A stretch of 8,003 nucleotides of DNA from a bacterium (GTDB taxonomy: Bacteria; Coprothermobacterota; Coprothermobacteria; Coprothermobacterales; JAADFF01). Every line of letters starts with the position of its first letter. Within the stretch, counting starts at the first letter, position 1. The translations under genes were made by a program, and so were the position numbers. Positions 1-6,562 of this stretch are shown one piece after another. The notes under the pieces are model-generated. The model did no database searches, was not told where the DNA came from, and saw nothing but the letters and a program-made list of their open reading frames with translations. The stretch is taken from assembly GCA_027063755.1 (NCBI GenBank), contig JAMORD010000081.1, positions 1-8,003 of the forward strand. The letters run 5' to 3'.

Positions 1-1110
1 AAGCAAGGCCGACATCTGGGCACGGGTAAGATAACTGTCACCTTTTACTGTGCCATCGGGAAAACCACTTAGCAGATGATACCACTGCATACCGGCAAGA
101 TAGCTACCCCACACATACTTTCTCACATCGCTGAATGTGTGCGAAAAGCTCATAGCCGGCACATGCATTACAGAAGCAATTCCCCTTATTAGATCCTCTC
201 GGGTAATACTGTCTTCCATACCCACAAACACAGACTTGGGAAGTATATGCTTTTCATACATATAAAAGACATCGTCTTGTGCCCAATAGGGCACATCGGT
301 AATAACAGGCTCTTCCCGAGGTTTTATGGTATATACAGGCACAGCCACAGGTGGTATTTTCTCAATATACTGCTGTCCGTGGCTACCTATGGTAAAAGAC
401 ACACCATCAAGAAGCACATACACGGCCTTGATAGGGTTCTTTACCCTAATACGCTTTATAAAGAGGATATCTTCACCACCAGACAGCCTTACCGTTGTGC
501 CTGTAAATGTCTCACTATCTATAGAGCCATCTTCATAAAACACTGTAAGCACGGGGTTAGGTGAAAAGTCTAAATCTATATAAGCCTTGTCTCCCAGTGG
601 CACACGGGAGATAAGAGACACGGTCACAGAGAGCGTCTGTCCGATGTTAAAGTAATATCCGTTTGTGTCTACCCTAATGGCAAACAGAGAAGGTATCTCT
701 TCTGTTATGACACCTTTTTCTACTACATATAGCCGAGGCTGGCACACAAGAAAGTCTACATAGATATAATAAGGGCCATTTGCATCGGGGAGAGAGAATG
801 TATCTACAAGGACCCTACCACTGGGGGGAACATCTATATATGTGATAGCCTGCATAAAGTCCTTTCCATCACCGTAGTGATAGTAAAAACCTTTACCAAA
901 CACAAAGTAGTCTATATGTTGAGATGTCTGATACACATGTCTAATAGTCTCAGACGAAGGGTTAACAAGGTAAAAATACAGGGTTGAACCTTGTAGAGAG
1001 ACACTGCAATATCCACGAGATAGATATGACTGAGCCCGAATAGGCACCAGAGGTATAACCATAACCACCATGAGTATAAAAACGACGAGCACAGCAACAA
1101 CTCTTTTCAT
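1..1110 (-). CDS. Secreted S-layer homology (SLH) domain protein, C-terminus beyond window
   Basis: This gene is open from the ATG at 1110 to the window edge, giving 370 residues with no stop. Residues 1-27 form a signal peptide: MKR, a long hydrophobic core, then a likely cleavage after PIRA. Residues 28-265 are rich in beta-type sequence and match no family I recognise. Residues about 270-316 and 324-370 are two SLH repeats: ITDVPYWAQDD with SITRED, then TFSDVRKY with LSGFPDGT and LTRAQ. These correspond to the family pattern FxDV..W, GxPDGTF and TRAE. SLH domains usually come in threes and bind pyruvylated secondary cell-wall polymer, so a third repeat probably lies beyond the edge. The protein is inferred to be attached to the cell wall or envelope. 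The Shine-Dalgarno GAAGGGAG (1126-1119) is 8 nt before the ATG, which supports this start. The gene is divergent from the chemoreceptor gene. SLH assignment is strong; the role of the N-terminal part is unknown. Confidence 0.9.
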   Translation of the reverse strand, partial: MKRVVAVLVVFILMVVMVIPLVPIRAQSYLSRGYCSVSLQGSTLYFYLVNPSSETIRHVYQTSQHIDYFVFGKGFYYHYGDGKDFMQAITYIDVPPSGRVLVDTFSLPDANGPYYIYVDFLVCQPRLYVVEKGVITEEIPSLFAIRVDTNGYYFNIGQTLSVTVSLISRVPLGDKAYIDLDFSPNPVLTVFYEDGSIDSETFTGTTVRLSGGEDILFIKRIRVKNPIKAVYVLLDGVSFTIGSHGQQYIEKIPPVAVPVYTIKPREEPVITDVPYWAQDDVFYMYEKHILPKSVFVGMEDSITREDLIRGIASVMHVPAMSFSHTFSDVRKYVWGSYLAGMQWYHLLSGFPDGTVKGDSYLTRAQMSALL

Positions 1111-1134
1111 GTCCCACACTCCCTTCTATTTCAG

Positions 1135-1156
1135 ATATCGGAATATTCTCCGATAT
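1135..1156. promoter_or_regulatory. Perfect 8-bp inverted repeat upstream of the SLH gene
   Basis: ATATCGGA at 1135-1142 and TCCGATAT at 1149-1156 are exact inverted copies separated by 6 bases. The dyad lies 25-46 bases upstream of the SLH start codon and touches an ATATATAC stretch (1153-1160) that could hold a weak minus-strand -10 box. It could be a repressor operator or a hairpin in the 5' leader. Only the symmetry is seen; function is inferred from position. Confidence 0.45.
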
Positions 1157-1212
1157 ATACAGTGCGGGGCATAAACCAAACTAAACTTTCATGTCTAAGT
1201 TGGAGAGGATTC

Positions 1213-1221
1213 TGATAAAAT
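1213..1221 (+). promoter_or_regulatory. Probable extended -10 promoter of the chemoreceptor gene
   Basis: TGATAAAAT fits the extended -10 pattern TGnTATAAT with one mismatch. There is no good -35 hexamer at 16-18 nt upstream, as is usual for extended -10 promoters. Transcription would start near 1228, leaving a leader of about 119 nt before the ATG at 1347. No sigma-28 type motility promoter was found here. Confidence 0.45.
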
Positions 1222-1277
1222 ATTTACACAGGTAGGGGTAGTTTTCATAAGAATCATCATCAACCGGTATTTAATAA

Positions 1278-1326
1278 TTGGGTGTTTACACTCCAACATG
1301 TGGCGGAGCTGGGAGGGTAAAACCCT
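1278..1326 (+). other. Structured leader upstream of the chemoreceptor gene
   Basis: Two short hairpins can be drawn in the putative 5' leader. One is at 1278-1296, with TTGG and GTG pairing to CAC and CCAA around a bulged T. The other is at 1314-1326, AGGGT-AAA-ACCCT. The heptamer GGCGGAG occurs at 1302-1308 and again at 1331-1337; the second copy is part of the ribosome binding site. An 18-codon frame from the ATG at 1298 ends at the TAG at 1352-1354, just inside the chemoreceptor frame, but has no Shine-Dalgarno of its own. None of this matches a riboswitch class I recognise. Confidence 0.3.
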
Positions 1327-1333
1327 AAAAGGC

Positions 1334-1343
1334 GGAGGTGATT
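1334..1343 (+). promoter_or_regulatory. Shine-Dalgarno that decides the chemoreceptor start
   Basis: GGAGGTGATT pairs almost perfectly with the 16S anti-Shine-Dalgarno sequence. The GGAGG core ends 8 nt before the ATG at 1347. The in-frame GTG at 1338 is part of this site and so is unlikely to be an initiation codon. Confidence 0.85.
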
Positions 1344-1346
1344 GGT

Positions 1347-2648
1347 ATGGGTAGGATGTCAATGAAGTTAGGTCTCACCATCATGCTTATTATCTTATTC
1401 TTCATCTTTGGCTATGGAGCGTATTACACAGTAGGCATGATTCATTCGTTAGAAGGTATTACTCCAGAGGCAGCGGCACGCGTTTCTCGCTTTATATGGA
1501 TATCATCATTCAGTGTGTGGGGTATATTAACAATATTCACTATTATCACATATCATCTCATTGTAAGCCCACTGAAAATGTTTCTTGAATATGCCAAGGC
1601 TCTTAAAGAAGGAAGAAAACTTCCGGAAGATAAACGTATCATGACATTCCCAGAAATAACACAGCTCAAAGAAGAAATTGCAGAATATAGAAAAACCCTC
1701 GTTGACAATTTAAGCCAACTCTCCAGCGACAATAAACATCTTGTAGAAAACATGGAAAATATTATGCAAACCATAGAGGAGATTACCAAGAGTATCACCA
1801 TATCAGAAGACCACCTTGAGGAGGCCACAGAAAACCTTGAAGAGATCACAGCTGAGATAGAAAATGTCACGGCATCTACAGAGGAAATCAATGCCAGTGT
1901 TCAGGTTATAGACAGAAACACCAAGGAATCTGTAGAATACAGTCGCCAGGCTATGGAAAATGTAAATAAAGCCGGCGTGGTAGTAGCCCAATCTATTGAA
2001 AAGCTCAAAGAGATAGGAACAGTATCCGATGAAATCACAGAGCTGGTTCATGCATTTGAAAGGGCTACTGGTGAGATAGAGCAGTTTGTCAACACCATAC
2101 AGGGTATTGCCGATAAAACCAACCTCCTTGCCCTCAACGCAGCCATTGAGGCAGCTCGTGCCGGTGAGGCGGGAAAGGGATTTGCCGTCGTAGCTTCTGA
2201 AATACGCACACTTGCAGAACAGTCTAAAGAGGCATCAGAGCAGATATATGAAACCTTCCGTAGACTGGAAGGCCATGTACGTTCTGCAGAGAAGAAAGCT
2301 GCAGATATTGCTACTAAGATTGAAGAGGGCTCAGCCCTTGCCGATGAAGCAGGGGAAAAATTGCATGTCGTCACATCGTCTGTCAATGACATCGTTTCCA
2401 AGTTAGAGGAAATAGCACACAGCATCTCCTCTATATCTGCATCTACAGAATCTGTCTCTAACGCTATGGTTGAGATAGCCCACAGAGTTGAGTCTATCAA
2501 TGGAATTATTGAAAACAACATTGCAGAGATAGAGACCCAGACGGCATCGCTCCACACCATAGAAGGCATGGTGAGAAACACATTTGAAATAGCCAAGGAT
2601 ATCAACGAAAAGCTGGATCAGATGGGACTTCAATACGAAGTCAAATAG
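1347..2648 (+). CDS. Methyl-accepting chemotaxis protein with minimal extracytoplasmic region
   Basis: This 433-residue chemoreceptor would relay a signal to CheA and CheW and be adjusted by CheR and CheB methylation. Membrane segments lie at about 9-27 and 49-73, separated by only about 22 residues, so there is no room for the usual periplasmic ligand domain. Residues about 74-125 resemble a HAMP linker (SPLKMF, then [10 protein letters not shown]). Long coiled-coil helices rich in Glu, Ala and Ser follow. The hairpin tip at about 252-292 matches the family signature: [20 protein letters not shown], then [18 protein letters not shown]. No C-terminal NWETF-like CheR tether is present. The ATG at 1347 is chosen because the Shine-Dalgarno lies 8 nt upstream. 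No che or flagellar genes are nearby. It may sense membrane state or a partner protein; the signal is unknown. Confidence 0.96.
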   Translation: MGRMSMKLGLTIMLIILFFIFGYGAYYTVGMIHSLEGITPEAAARVSRFIWISSFSVWGILTIFTIITYHLIVSPLKMFLEYAKALKEGRKLPEDKRIMTFPEITQLKEEIAEYRKTLVDNLSQLSSDNKHLVENMENIMQTIEEITKSITISEDHLEEATENLEEITAEIENVTASTEEINASVQVIDRNTKESVEYSRQAMENVNKAGVVVAQSIEKLKEIGTVSDEITELVHAFERATGEIEQFVNTIQGIADKTNLLALNAAIEAARAGEAGKGFAVVASEIRTLAEQSKEASEQIYETFRRLEGHVRSAEKKAADIATKIEEGSALADEAGEKLHVVTSSVNDIVSKLEEIAHSISSISASTESVSNAMVEIAHRVESINGIIENNIAEIETQTASLHTIEGMVRNTFEIAKDINEKLDQMGLQYEVK

Positions 2649-2672
2649 GTAAAGATTTATACATTTTCCCTC

Positions 2673-2700
2673 AGGCCTCCCCACATGGGGAGGCCTTTTT
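2673..2700 (+). terminator. Intrinsic terminator of the chemoreceptor gene
   Basis: AGGCCTCCCC (2673-2682), loop ACAT, and GGGGAGGCCT (2687-2696) form a perfect 10-bp G+C-rich stem. The stem's last T and the four following bases make a run of five T at 2696-2700. It starts 25 bases after the stop codon. The opposite strand has no T-run at its end, so this acts on plus-strand transcripts. Confidence 0.93.
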
Positions 2701-2886
2701 GATGTTATACACAACACTCGACCTCTCTGTATTCACATACTATATGTCGGAAATATTTCCAGACTTAAGTTATGCACGAAAAAGTTTTCTCCATATTTCT
2801 TCCACTCTCCAAGCAGTAAGAGAATTTCAATCCATATGAGCCATCAGATTCAACAATTGATATTTTATATAACAAATACACAATAT

Positions 2887-2914
2887 ACTTCAAATATTTA
2901 ATTCACTTTGAAGT
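2887..2914. repeat. Inverted repeat ACTTCAAA / TTTGAAGT
   Basis: Perfect 8-bp arms at 2887-2894 and 2907-2914 flank a 12-base spacer. The right arm overlaps a smaller palindrome, CACTT-TG-AAGTG (2904-2915). The arms are A+T-rich and such pairs can arise by chance in this composition, so no function is claimed. Confidence 0.35.
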
Positions 2915-2960
2915 GTCTTATGTGTGTCAGAAACATGCGCCAACACCAAGACATTTTTTT
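2914..2960 (+). terminator. Possible weak terminator-like stem with T7 run
   Basis: TGTCTT (2914-2919) can pair with AAGACA (2948-2953), with a possible inner GTGT/ACAC pairing, and seven T follow at 2954-2960. The stem is short and the loop long, so it is a poor intrinsic terminator. If real, it would end a plus-strand transcript that starts after 2700, such as a small RNA or short gene, or back up the chemoreceptor terminator. Confidence 0.2.
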
Positions 2961-3088
2961 AGAGCACATATTATCCATGTATATTAGCCACTAAAGTGCG
3001 AAAATATTCCACTACACCACACAAATCGTCCCTCTTCCCCCAAACTATAGTATCCCTCATAATCACGGCATACAAATTCCCATGGTTA

Positions 3089-4783
3089 TCATTTGCACTC
3101 TGATAGAAACATAACAAGGTCTTCTGGGGCTTTCATCTGATCTGTCCTGATAAAATCACCAAGATGCAAAACGGCATACTGCCCACCAGCATATTTTATA
3201 TATTCCTGCGGCACTTGTATACACAAGAGGGCATCATCGGGGCCTTCTTTTTTGTATATGGTAGAGTCAGACATTATGACATCAGACAGTGGCTTACCAT
3301 TCAGCCATGTATTTTTCTTAACATACTCATCAAGGGCAGATACGATTTCTGTCTTGTCTTCTGGCATCTTGCCATATTTATTGTGATACACAGATACGGC
3401 AAACCCTACACTCATGAGACTATATCGTGCATTTTCCACTTTCTTCTTCATCTGGGAGGCAACCGTAAGACTCTTGAAGTCTCTCATATATTTATATATC
3501 TCCTTTTTCAAGTCCACCGGTTTATCCATATTCATATCAAGGGTCAATTCATCTGTACCATATACCTTGACAGTGATTTTATGGGGCACGGCCTCTTTAA
3601 ATTCATCGTTTACCATATCATCATCTATCTTCGCAAATCCTATGAGATGAATATCTTCTCTGTCTATAAGATCGGCGTATGTCTGTGCCTTATCCTCATA
3701 TGTATCTGTGAAAAACTCCCTTAGCACAGATTCTGTTGGTTGCTTACTAATAAAGCCATATATTATGCCGTCTTTGTATGGTGATACAGTTCCATCAATT
3801 TTATATATGGTAATGCCATCGTCCCACTCCACGGAACTAACACTGGGAGTTTGTTCTTCTATTTTTCCTATAAGGTCAAACAGCTCACTTGGAGTAATTC
3901 CTCCAACGGTAACTATGGACAAGGCATCATCTGTGTAATCAGACATTACAACAGATATCTGCATGCCGTGGGGTATATCTACAGGTTTGATAAATCCACT
4001 GGCAATCTTCTGGATAGCCTTATAACCGGCATCAAGTAGTGCTCCATCTACTGCACCAAACATGGCAGCCTCATCTTTAGCCACTGGTGCATACTTGGGA
4101 AGCAGATCTTTTCTTAAACCACCCTCTACCGGTTTATCAAATCTAAACTTTCCCATTAACTTTGTACTGCCACCGGTAAATGCAAGTACACCATAGGTAT
4201 CTTCACTAAATACAGCAACTCTATAGTCGCCTTTCAAAGACAGCATGCTATCAAGTACTTTGTCAAGGTACCTGCCTGGCTCACTGCGCTTTTTTAAAGC
4301 ACCATTACCTGTTAACACCTTCATATCCCCTATAGTGTAAACAAATAACTTAGTATCCATAAAATCAACAGCAACCTTATCTCCATCGGTAGAAACGGAC
4401 ATCTTTACATCAAACCACTTATTCATAAAAGTAGATAACTTATCTGCAAACTCTCTATCAGATATCTCAGATGGAGTATCTACAACAATAAGTACATCTT
4501 TCCACAGAGACTTGGGGTTCATAACCGCTGTCATAGGATTATAAGATGGTATATACACAAGAAGACCTTGAGCAATTGAAGACATGTCTGTAGATATCTC
4601 CTTTAGGTCTTCATCGTCGTAAGCGGTAATATTGGTCCACTCAAAGAGCAGCCCCATAGTGCCATCAGCACCGTAGTATCGCACCACATCGGCCATTGTC
4701 GTGCGATTGGCACCACACCCCACAAATACCATAGATGTAAAGATTATAGATAGCACAACAAGTGTCGTTATAACCTTCCTCAT
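3089..4783 (-). CDS. Large predicted lipoprotein of unknown function with pseudopilin-like C-terminal segment
   Basis: This 564-residue protein starts MRKVITTL, has a hydrophobic stretch, and ends its signal at the lipobox VFVGC with Cys23 as the lipidation site. It should be a membrane-anchored lipoprotein exposed outside the cytoplasm. Residues about 24-440 are an alternating beta/alpha sequence that I do not recognise. Around residues 452-492 the pattern ARYSLMSVGFAVSVYHNKYG, then MPEDKTEIVSALDEY, resembles the region after the helix in GspG-type pseudopilins (A...L..AL..Y....G..P). That is a resemblance only; there is no prepilin leader. The ATG at 4783 is preferred over in-frame codons further upstream: the lipoprotein signal begins here, AGGGGGGAT lies 6 nt before it, and a longer form would overlap the divergent creatininase gene. 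It is monocistronic, with an extended -10 promoter about 40 nt upstream. Confidence 0.88.
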   Translation of the reverse strand: MRKVITTLVVLSIIFTSMVFVGCGANRTTMADVVRYYGADGTMGLLFEWTNITAYDDEDLKEISTDMSSIAQGLLVYIPSYNPMTAVMNPKSLWKDVLIVVDTPSEISDREFADKLSTFMNKWFDVKMSVSTDGDKVAVDFMDTKLFVYTIGDMKVLTGNGALKKRSEPGRYLDKVLDSMLSLKGDYRVAVFSEDTYGVLAFTGGSTKLMGKFRFDKPVEGGLRKDLLPKYAPVAKDEAAMFGAVDGALLDAGYKAIQKIASGFIKPVDIPHGMQISVVMSDYTDDALSIVTVGGITPSELFDLIGKIEEQTPSVSSVEWDDGITIYKIDGTVSPYKDGIIYGFISKQPTESVLREFFTDTYEDKAQTYADLIDREDIHLIGFAKIDDDMVNDEFKEAVPHKITVKVYGTDELTLDMNMDKPVDLKKEIYKYMRDFKSLTVASQMKKKVENARYSLMSVGFAVSVYHNKYGKMPEDKTEIVSALDEYVKKNTWLNGKPLSDVIMSDSTIYKKEGPDDALLCIQVPQEYIKYAGGQYAVLHLGDFIRTDQMKAPEDLVMFLSECK

Positions 4784-4823
4784 CTTTATCCCCCCTGTTT
4801 TTAAAAAGCCTTTATGTATATTT

Positions 4824-4832
4824 ATTATAACA
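4824..4832 (-). promoter_or_regulatory. Extended -10 promoter of the 564-residue lipoprotein gene
   Basis: On the minus strand the sequence reads TGTTATAAT, a perfect TGnTATAAT extended -10 element, with TATAAT at 4829-4824. The best -35 candidate at 17-bp spacing, TTATCT, is weak. Predicted transcription starts near 4817, giving a leader of about 34 nt before the ATG at 4783. Confidence 0.75.
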
Positions 4833-4840
4833 TGAGAGAC

Positions 4841-4846
4841 TACAAT
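4841..4846 (+). promoter_or_regulatory. Candidate -10 box for the creatininase-family gene
   Basis: TACAAT lies 32 bases upstream of the ATG at 4878 and differs from TATAAT at one position. There is no clear -35 hexamer and no TG extension. It sits 11 bases from the minus-strand -10 box (4824-4829), so the two promoters would be nearly back to back and could compete for polymerase. Confidence 0.35.
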
Positions 4847-4877
4847 AGATAAGAAAGAACATATTGGAGGTGATAAT

Positions 4878-5762
4878 ATGGAATACATCAAACTCACGGC
4901 ACCAGAGATATACAAACTACCTAAAGATACATTGTTTACAGTCGTAGTGTCACCTGTAGAGGTGCACGGTCCTCATCTACCTGTGGGTACCGATATACTT
5001 ATAGCCCGATACCTGCAAAGGCAGTTTCACAAGATATGGCACGACACACCGGCGGTAAAGCTGCCTGAGCTTCCCATAGGTTCAGACCCACAACCTGTGA
5101 AGGGGAGTTTTTCTGCCCCATCGTCTGCCCTGAAAAAGGTGCTTATCTCTTGGGCTCTGTCTCTACAGTCTATGGGCTTTAGATACATGCTTGTGTTTGA
5201 CAATCACGGAGGACCAAGACACCAGATAGCCATATACAGGGCTTCACGATATATGCTAAAGCGTGATTTTTACATCATAGCCCCGTTTCTGCATATCATG
5301 CACGAGATGCTCATAGTGGCCCCTGAGATAGAGAAATATGTGGGCACCAAGGGCATGGTAGGCGATGCCACAGACCTACACGGTGGCACCAATGAAACCT
5401 CTCTCATGCTCCAGGCATACCCCAGACTTGTTAAACACCCACTGCCTCCTCACCATAAGCCATCTGCCGGCATGCTCGGTAAGGTGATGAAGAAGACCAT
5501 GGGAACATATGGTGAACTACTGGATACGCTTATAGGTTGGATACGGGAAAAGGAAAATCCGGGATATGTAGGTAACCCTCAACTTGCCTCAGAAGAACGG
5601 GGAAAAGCCATGTTGGCATATCACCTAAGAAGGTATATAGAGCTGACAAAGATGGCATACGCCGGCACATATACACCCCACCCACCGCTAACACCACTGC
5701 TGAGGGGACTGTTTAGCCTTGTGCCTGAAGACAGGATATATAAAAAGGAGATAGCCCCCTAA
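4878..5762 (+). CDS. Creatininase-family metal-dependent amidohydrolase
   Basis: This 294-residue protein belongs to the creatininase/creatinine amidohydrolase superfamily, cytoplasmic enzymes that bind two metal ions and open amide bonds. The signature SPVEVHGPHLPVGTD (25-39) supplies likely ligands Glu28, His30 and Asp39. DNHGGP (108-113) is a variant of the usual NGHGGN and gives His110. HGGTNETS (168-175) corresponds to HAGxxETS and gives Glu173. Family members include creatininase, the mycofactocin-associated MftE and an archaeal deformylase, and the substrate cannot be told from sequence. GGAGGTGAT (4866-4874) ends the core 7 nt before the ATG, fixing the start. The protein is somewhat longer than the common 230-260 residues. 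The excess is a Pro-rich tail after residue 262 (PHPPLTPLLRG) that probably lies outside the fold. Its last codons lie within a terminator hairpin. The Asn-to-Asp and Asn-to-Pro changes in the second motif suggest a divergent subgroup. Confidence 0.9.
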   Translation: MEYIKLTAPEIYKLPKDTLFTVVVSPVEVHGPHLPVGTDILIARYLQRQFHKIWHDTPAVKLPELPIGSDPQPVKGSFSAPSSALKKVLISWALSLQSMGFRYMLVFDNHGGPRHQIAIYRASRYMLKRDFYIIAPFLHIMHEMLIVAPEIEKYVGTKGMVGDATDLHGGTNETSLMLQAYPRLVKHPLPPHHKPSAGMLGKVMKKTMGTYGELLDTLIGWIREKENPGYVGNPQLASEERGKAMLAYHLRRYIELTKMAYAGTYTPHPPLTPLLRGLFSLVPEDRIYKKEIAP

Positions 5763-5778
5763 GATAAGGGGGCTATCT
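5742..5778 (-). terminator. Intrinsic terminator of the minus-strand operon, overlapping the creatininase gene end
   Basis: AGATAGCCCCCT (5749-5760) and AGGGGGCTATCT (5767-5778) form a perfect 12-bp stem with loop AAGATA. On the minus strand the stem is followed by CC and five T (complement of AAAAA at 5742-5746), as expected for a terminator of the convergent operon that ends at 5971. On the plus strand only TTACAC follows, so plus-strand termination would be weaker. The left arm encodes the last residues and part of the stop codon of the creatininase-family protein. Confidence 0.8.
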
Positions 5779-5970
5779 TACACTTGAAGAGACAGCTATA
5801 GTCCCCACAAAGAGTTATGTATCTGTGGTGTTTCTCTGAGCATGTCTTTTCTTGGTCTATCTACCAAAAACATACTGTATTTACACAATCCTTTTTCCCA
5901 AAACCTGCGATAGCACGTCTAACAAAGACACTTCCCCTGCATCTATTCAATCAACACACACCGACTGCTT
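5779..5970. other. Convergent intergenic spacer, no gene seen
   Basis: These 192 bases lie between the terminator hairpin and the stop codon of the small exported protein gene. No frame with a Shine-Dalgarno, no strong hairpin and no promoter stands out. It would be the 3' untranslated part of the minus-strand operon transcript if the hairpin at 5749-5778 is its terminator. Confidence 0.5.
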
Positions 5971-6558
5971 TTAACCCTTTACATCTTCATAGTCAAACAC
6001 CACACCTATAGACTCTGGAACTTTCATGGAAAAGGGCACCATTATATATGTGTCTCCTTTGAGAGGGTCCCACACTTCATATACAATATGTCCCTTTATA
6101 TGCAAGGCAGGGAGATATGCCTTCACAACCCTATACATACCGGGAACGGTCTTATCAATGTTCACCTTCACGCCACAGGTAGCTATTTCTTCATCTCTCA
6201 GCACAAGAGATACATCTTTATCCGCATACACGCTGACATCCCTAAGTAGCCTATCCACAGGTACAGGCATATCACCATCAACTTTCAGCTCTCCTTTGAC
6301 ATAAGGAACTTTATTTACAGTAAGAGAACAAGACAGAGCCTCCACCATCTCACATTTTTTCTGTGCTATCAGAAACCCCTTAGAGTCTCTTTCTATACTC
6401 TCTACCTCTGCCCTGATATACCGGCTACCCACAAGCCCCACATGCGGTGTATATGTAGGAAACTCAGAAATACTATAAACAACAGGAGTAGACATACTTG
6501 TGGCAAAAGCAAAAAGCACGACCAACAAAAGCACCACCCCCCACATAAACCGCTTCAC
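5971..6558 (-). CDS. Small secreted or membrane-anchored protein of unknown function, second gene of operon
   Basis: This 195-residue product begins MKRFMWGVVLLLVVLFAFAT, a positively charged end followed by a hydrophobic segment to about residue 22. That is either a signal peptide or an N-terminal anchor. There is no lipobox cysteine. The mature part is mostly beta-type, with three cysteines (69, 77, 128) and acidic patches, and shows no recognised domain. The start is placed at the GTG at 6558: GGAGG (6571-6567) lies 8 nt before it, whereas the in-frame GTG at 6567 is part of the Shine-Dalgarno. An ATG at 6546 would remove the positive residues of the signal and is less likely. The stop of the upstream lipoprotein gene is only 5 nt before this start, so the two are probably translationally coupled and may act together outside the cytoplasm. 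Function is unknown. Confidence 0.82.
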   Translation of the reverse strand: MKRFMWGVVLLLVVLFAFATSMSTPVVYSISEFPTYTPHVGLVGSRYIRAEVESIERDSKGFLIAQKKCEMVEALSCSLTVNKVPYVKGELKVDGDMPVPVDRLLRDVSVYADKDVSLVLRDEEIATCGVKVNIDKTVPGMYRVVKAYLPALHIKGHIVYEVWDPLKGDTYIMVPFSMKVPESIGVVFDYEDVKG

Positions 6559-6562
6559 CGTT

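Larger units (their letters stand above)
2701..3088. other. A+T-rich intergenic region without a convincing gene
   Basis: This stretch lies between the chemoreceptor terminator and the stop codon of the minus-strand lipoprotein gene. The longest plus-strand frame with an ATG is 2702-2839 (45 residues, starting MLYTTLDL). It has no Shine-Dalgarno, because the terminator sits where one would be. A second open stretch in another plus frame (2820-2987) has no ATG start. Neither shows a recognisable domain, so a decayed gene is possible but not shown. The region also holds inverted repeats at 2887-2914 and 2914-2953 and a run of seven T. I see no clear terminator for the minus-strand lipoprotein gene here. 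Confidence 0.5.

Noticed and set aside
247-564. Plus-strand open frames of 105 and 70 codons in the left part of the window
   Set aside because: They are antisense to the SLH gene, whose minus-strand frame is open throughout and carries recognised repeats.
1182-1219. A sigma-28 motility promoter (TAAA-N15-GCCGATAA) before the chemoreceptor
   Set aside because: TAAA- and GATAA-like pieces are present, but their spacing is 11 or 28 bases instead of 15 and the GCC is missing.
1228-1346. A cyclic di-GMP (GEMM) riboswitch in the chemoreceptor leader
   Set aside because: The conserved GEMM core segments and the two-helix arrangement are not seen, even though such riboswitches often precede chemoreceptor genes.
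2048-2605. A 185-codon minus-strand open frame inside the chemoreceptor gene
   Set aside because: It is antisense to the conserved signalling domain, has repetitive Ser/Ala-rich content mirroring the coiled coil, and shows no independent gene signal.
2730-2846. A minus-strand open stretch of about 37 codons (WIEILLLLGEWKKYGENFF)
   Set aside because: It has no ATG or Shine-Dalgarno, is closed by stops at both ends and shows no recognisable motif.
2705-2979. DnaA-box-like nonamers TTATACACA (2705), TTATGCACG (2770) and TTATCCATG (2971) as a replication origin
   Set aside because: Only the first fits TTATNCACA fully, spacing is irregular, and no origin-linked gene such as dnaA, dnaN or rpmH is present.
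3164-3724. A 186-codon plus-strand open frame opposite the lipoprotein gene
   Set aside because: It lies wholly antisense to a gene with a lipobox, Shine-Dalgarno and promoter. Its translation is rich in Ile, His, Phe and Tyr and has no recognisable domain.
4784-4915. A 44-codon N-terminal extension of the 564-residue lipoprotein, giving a 608-residue frame
   Set aside because: It would place residues ahead of a clear lipoprotein signal, overlap the divergent creatininase gene and run through the extended -10 promoter. The ATG at 4783 has its own Shine-Dalgarno.
5817-6011. A 64-codon plus-strand open frame between the convergent genes
   Set aside because: It has no Shine-Dalgarno, runs into the antisense of the small exported protein gene and has a composition typical of noncoding sequence.
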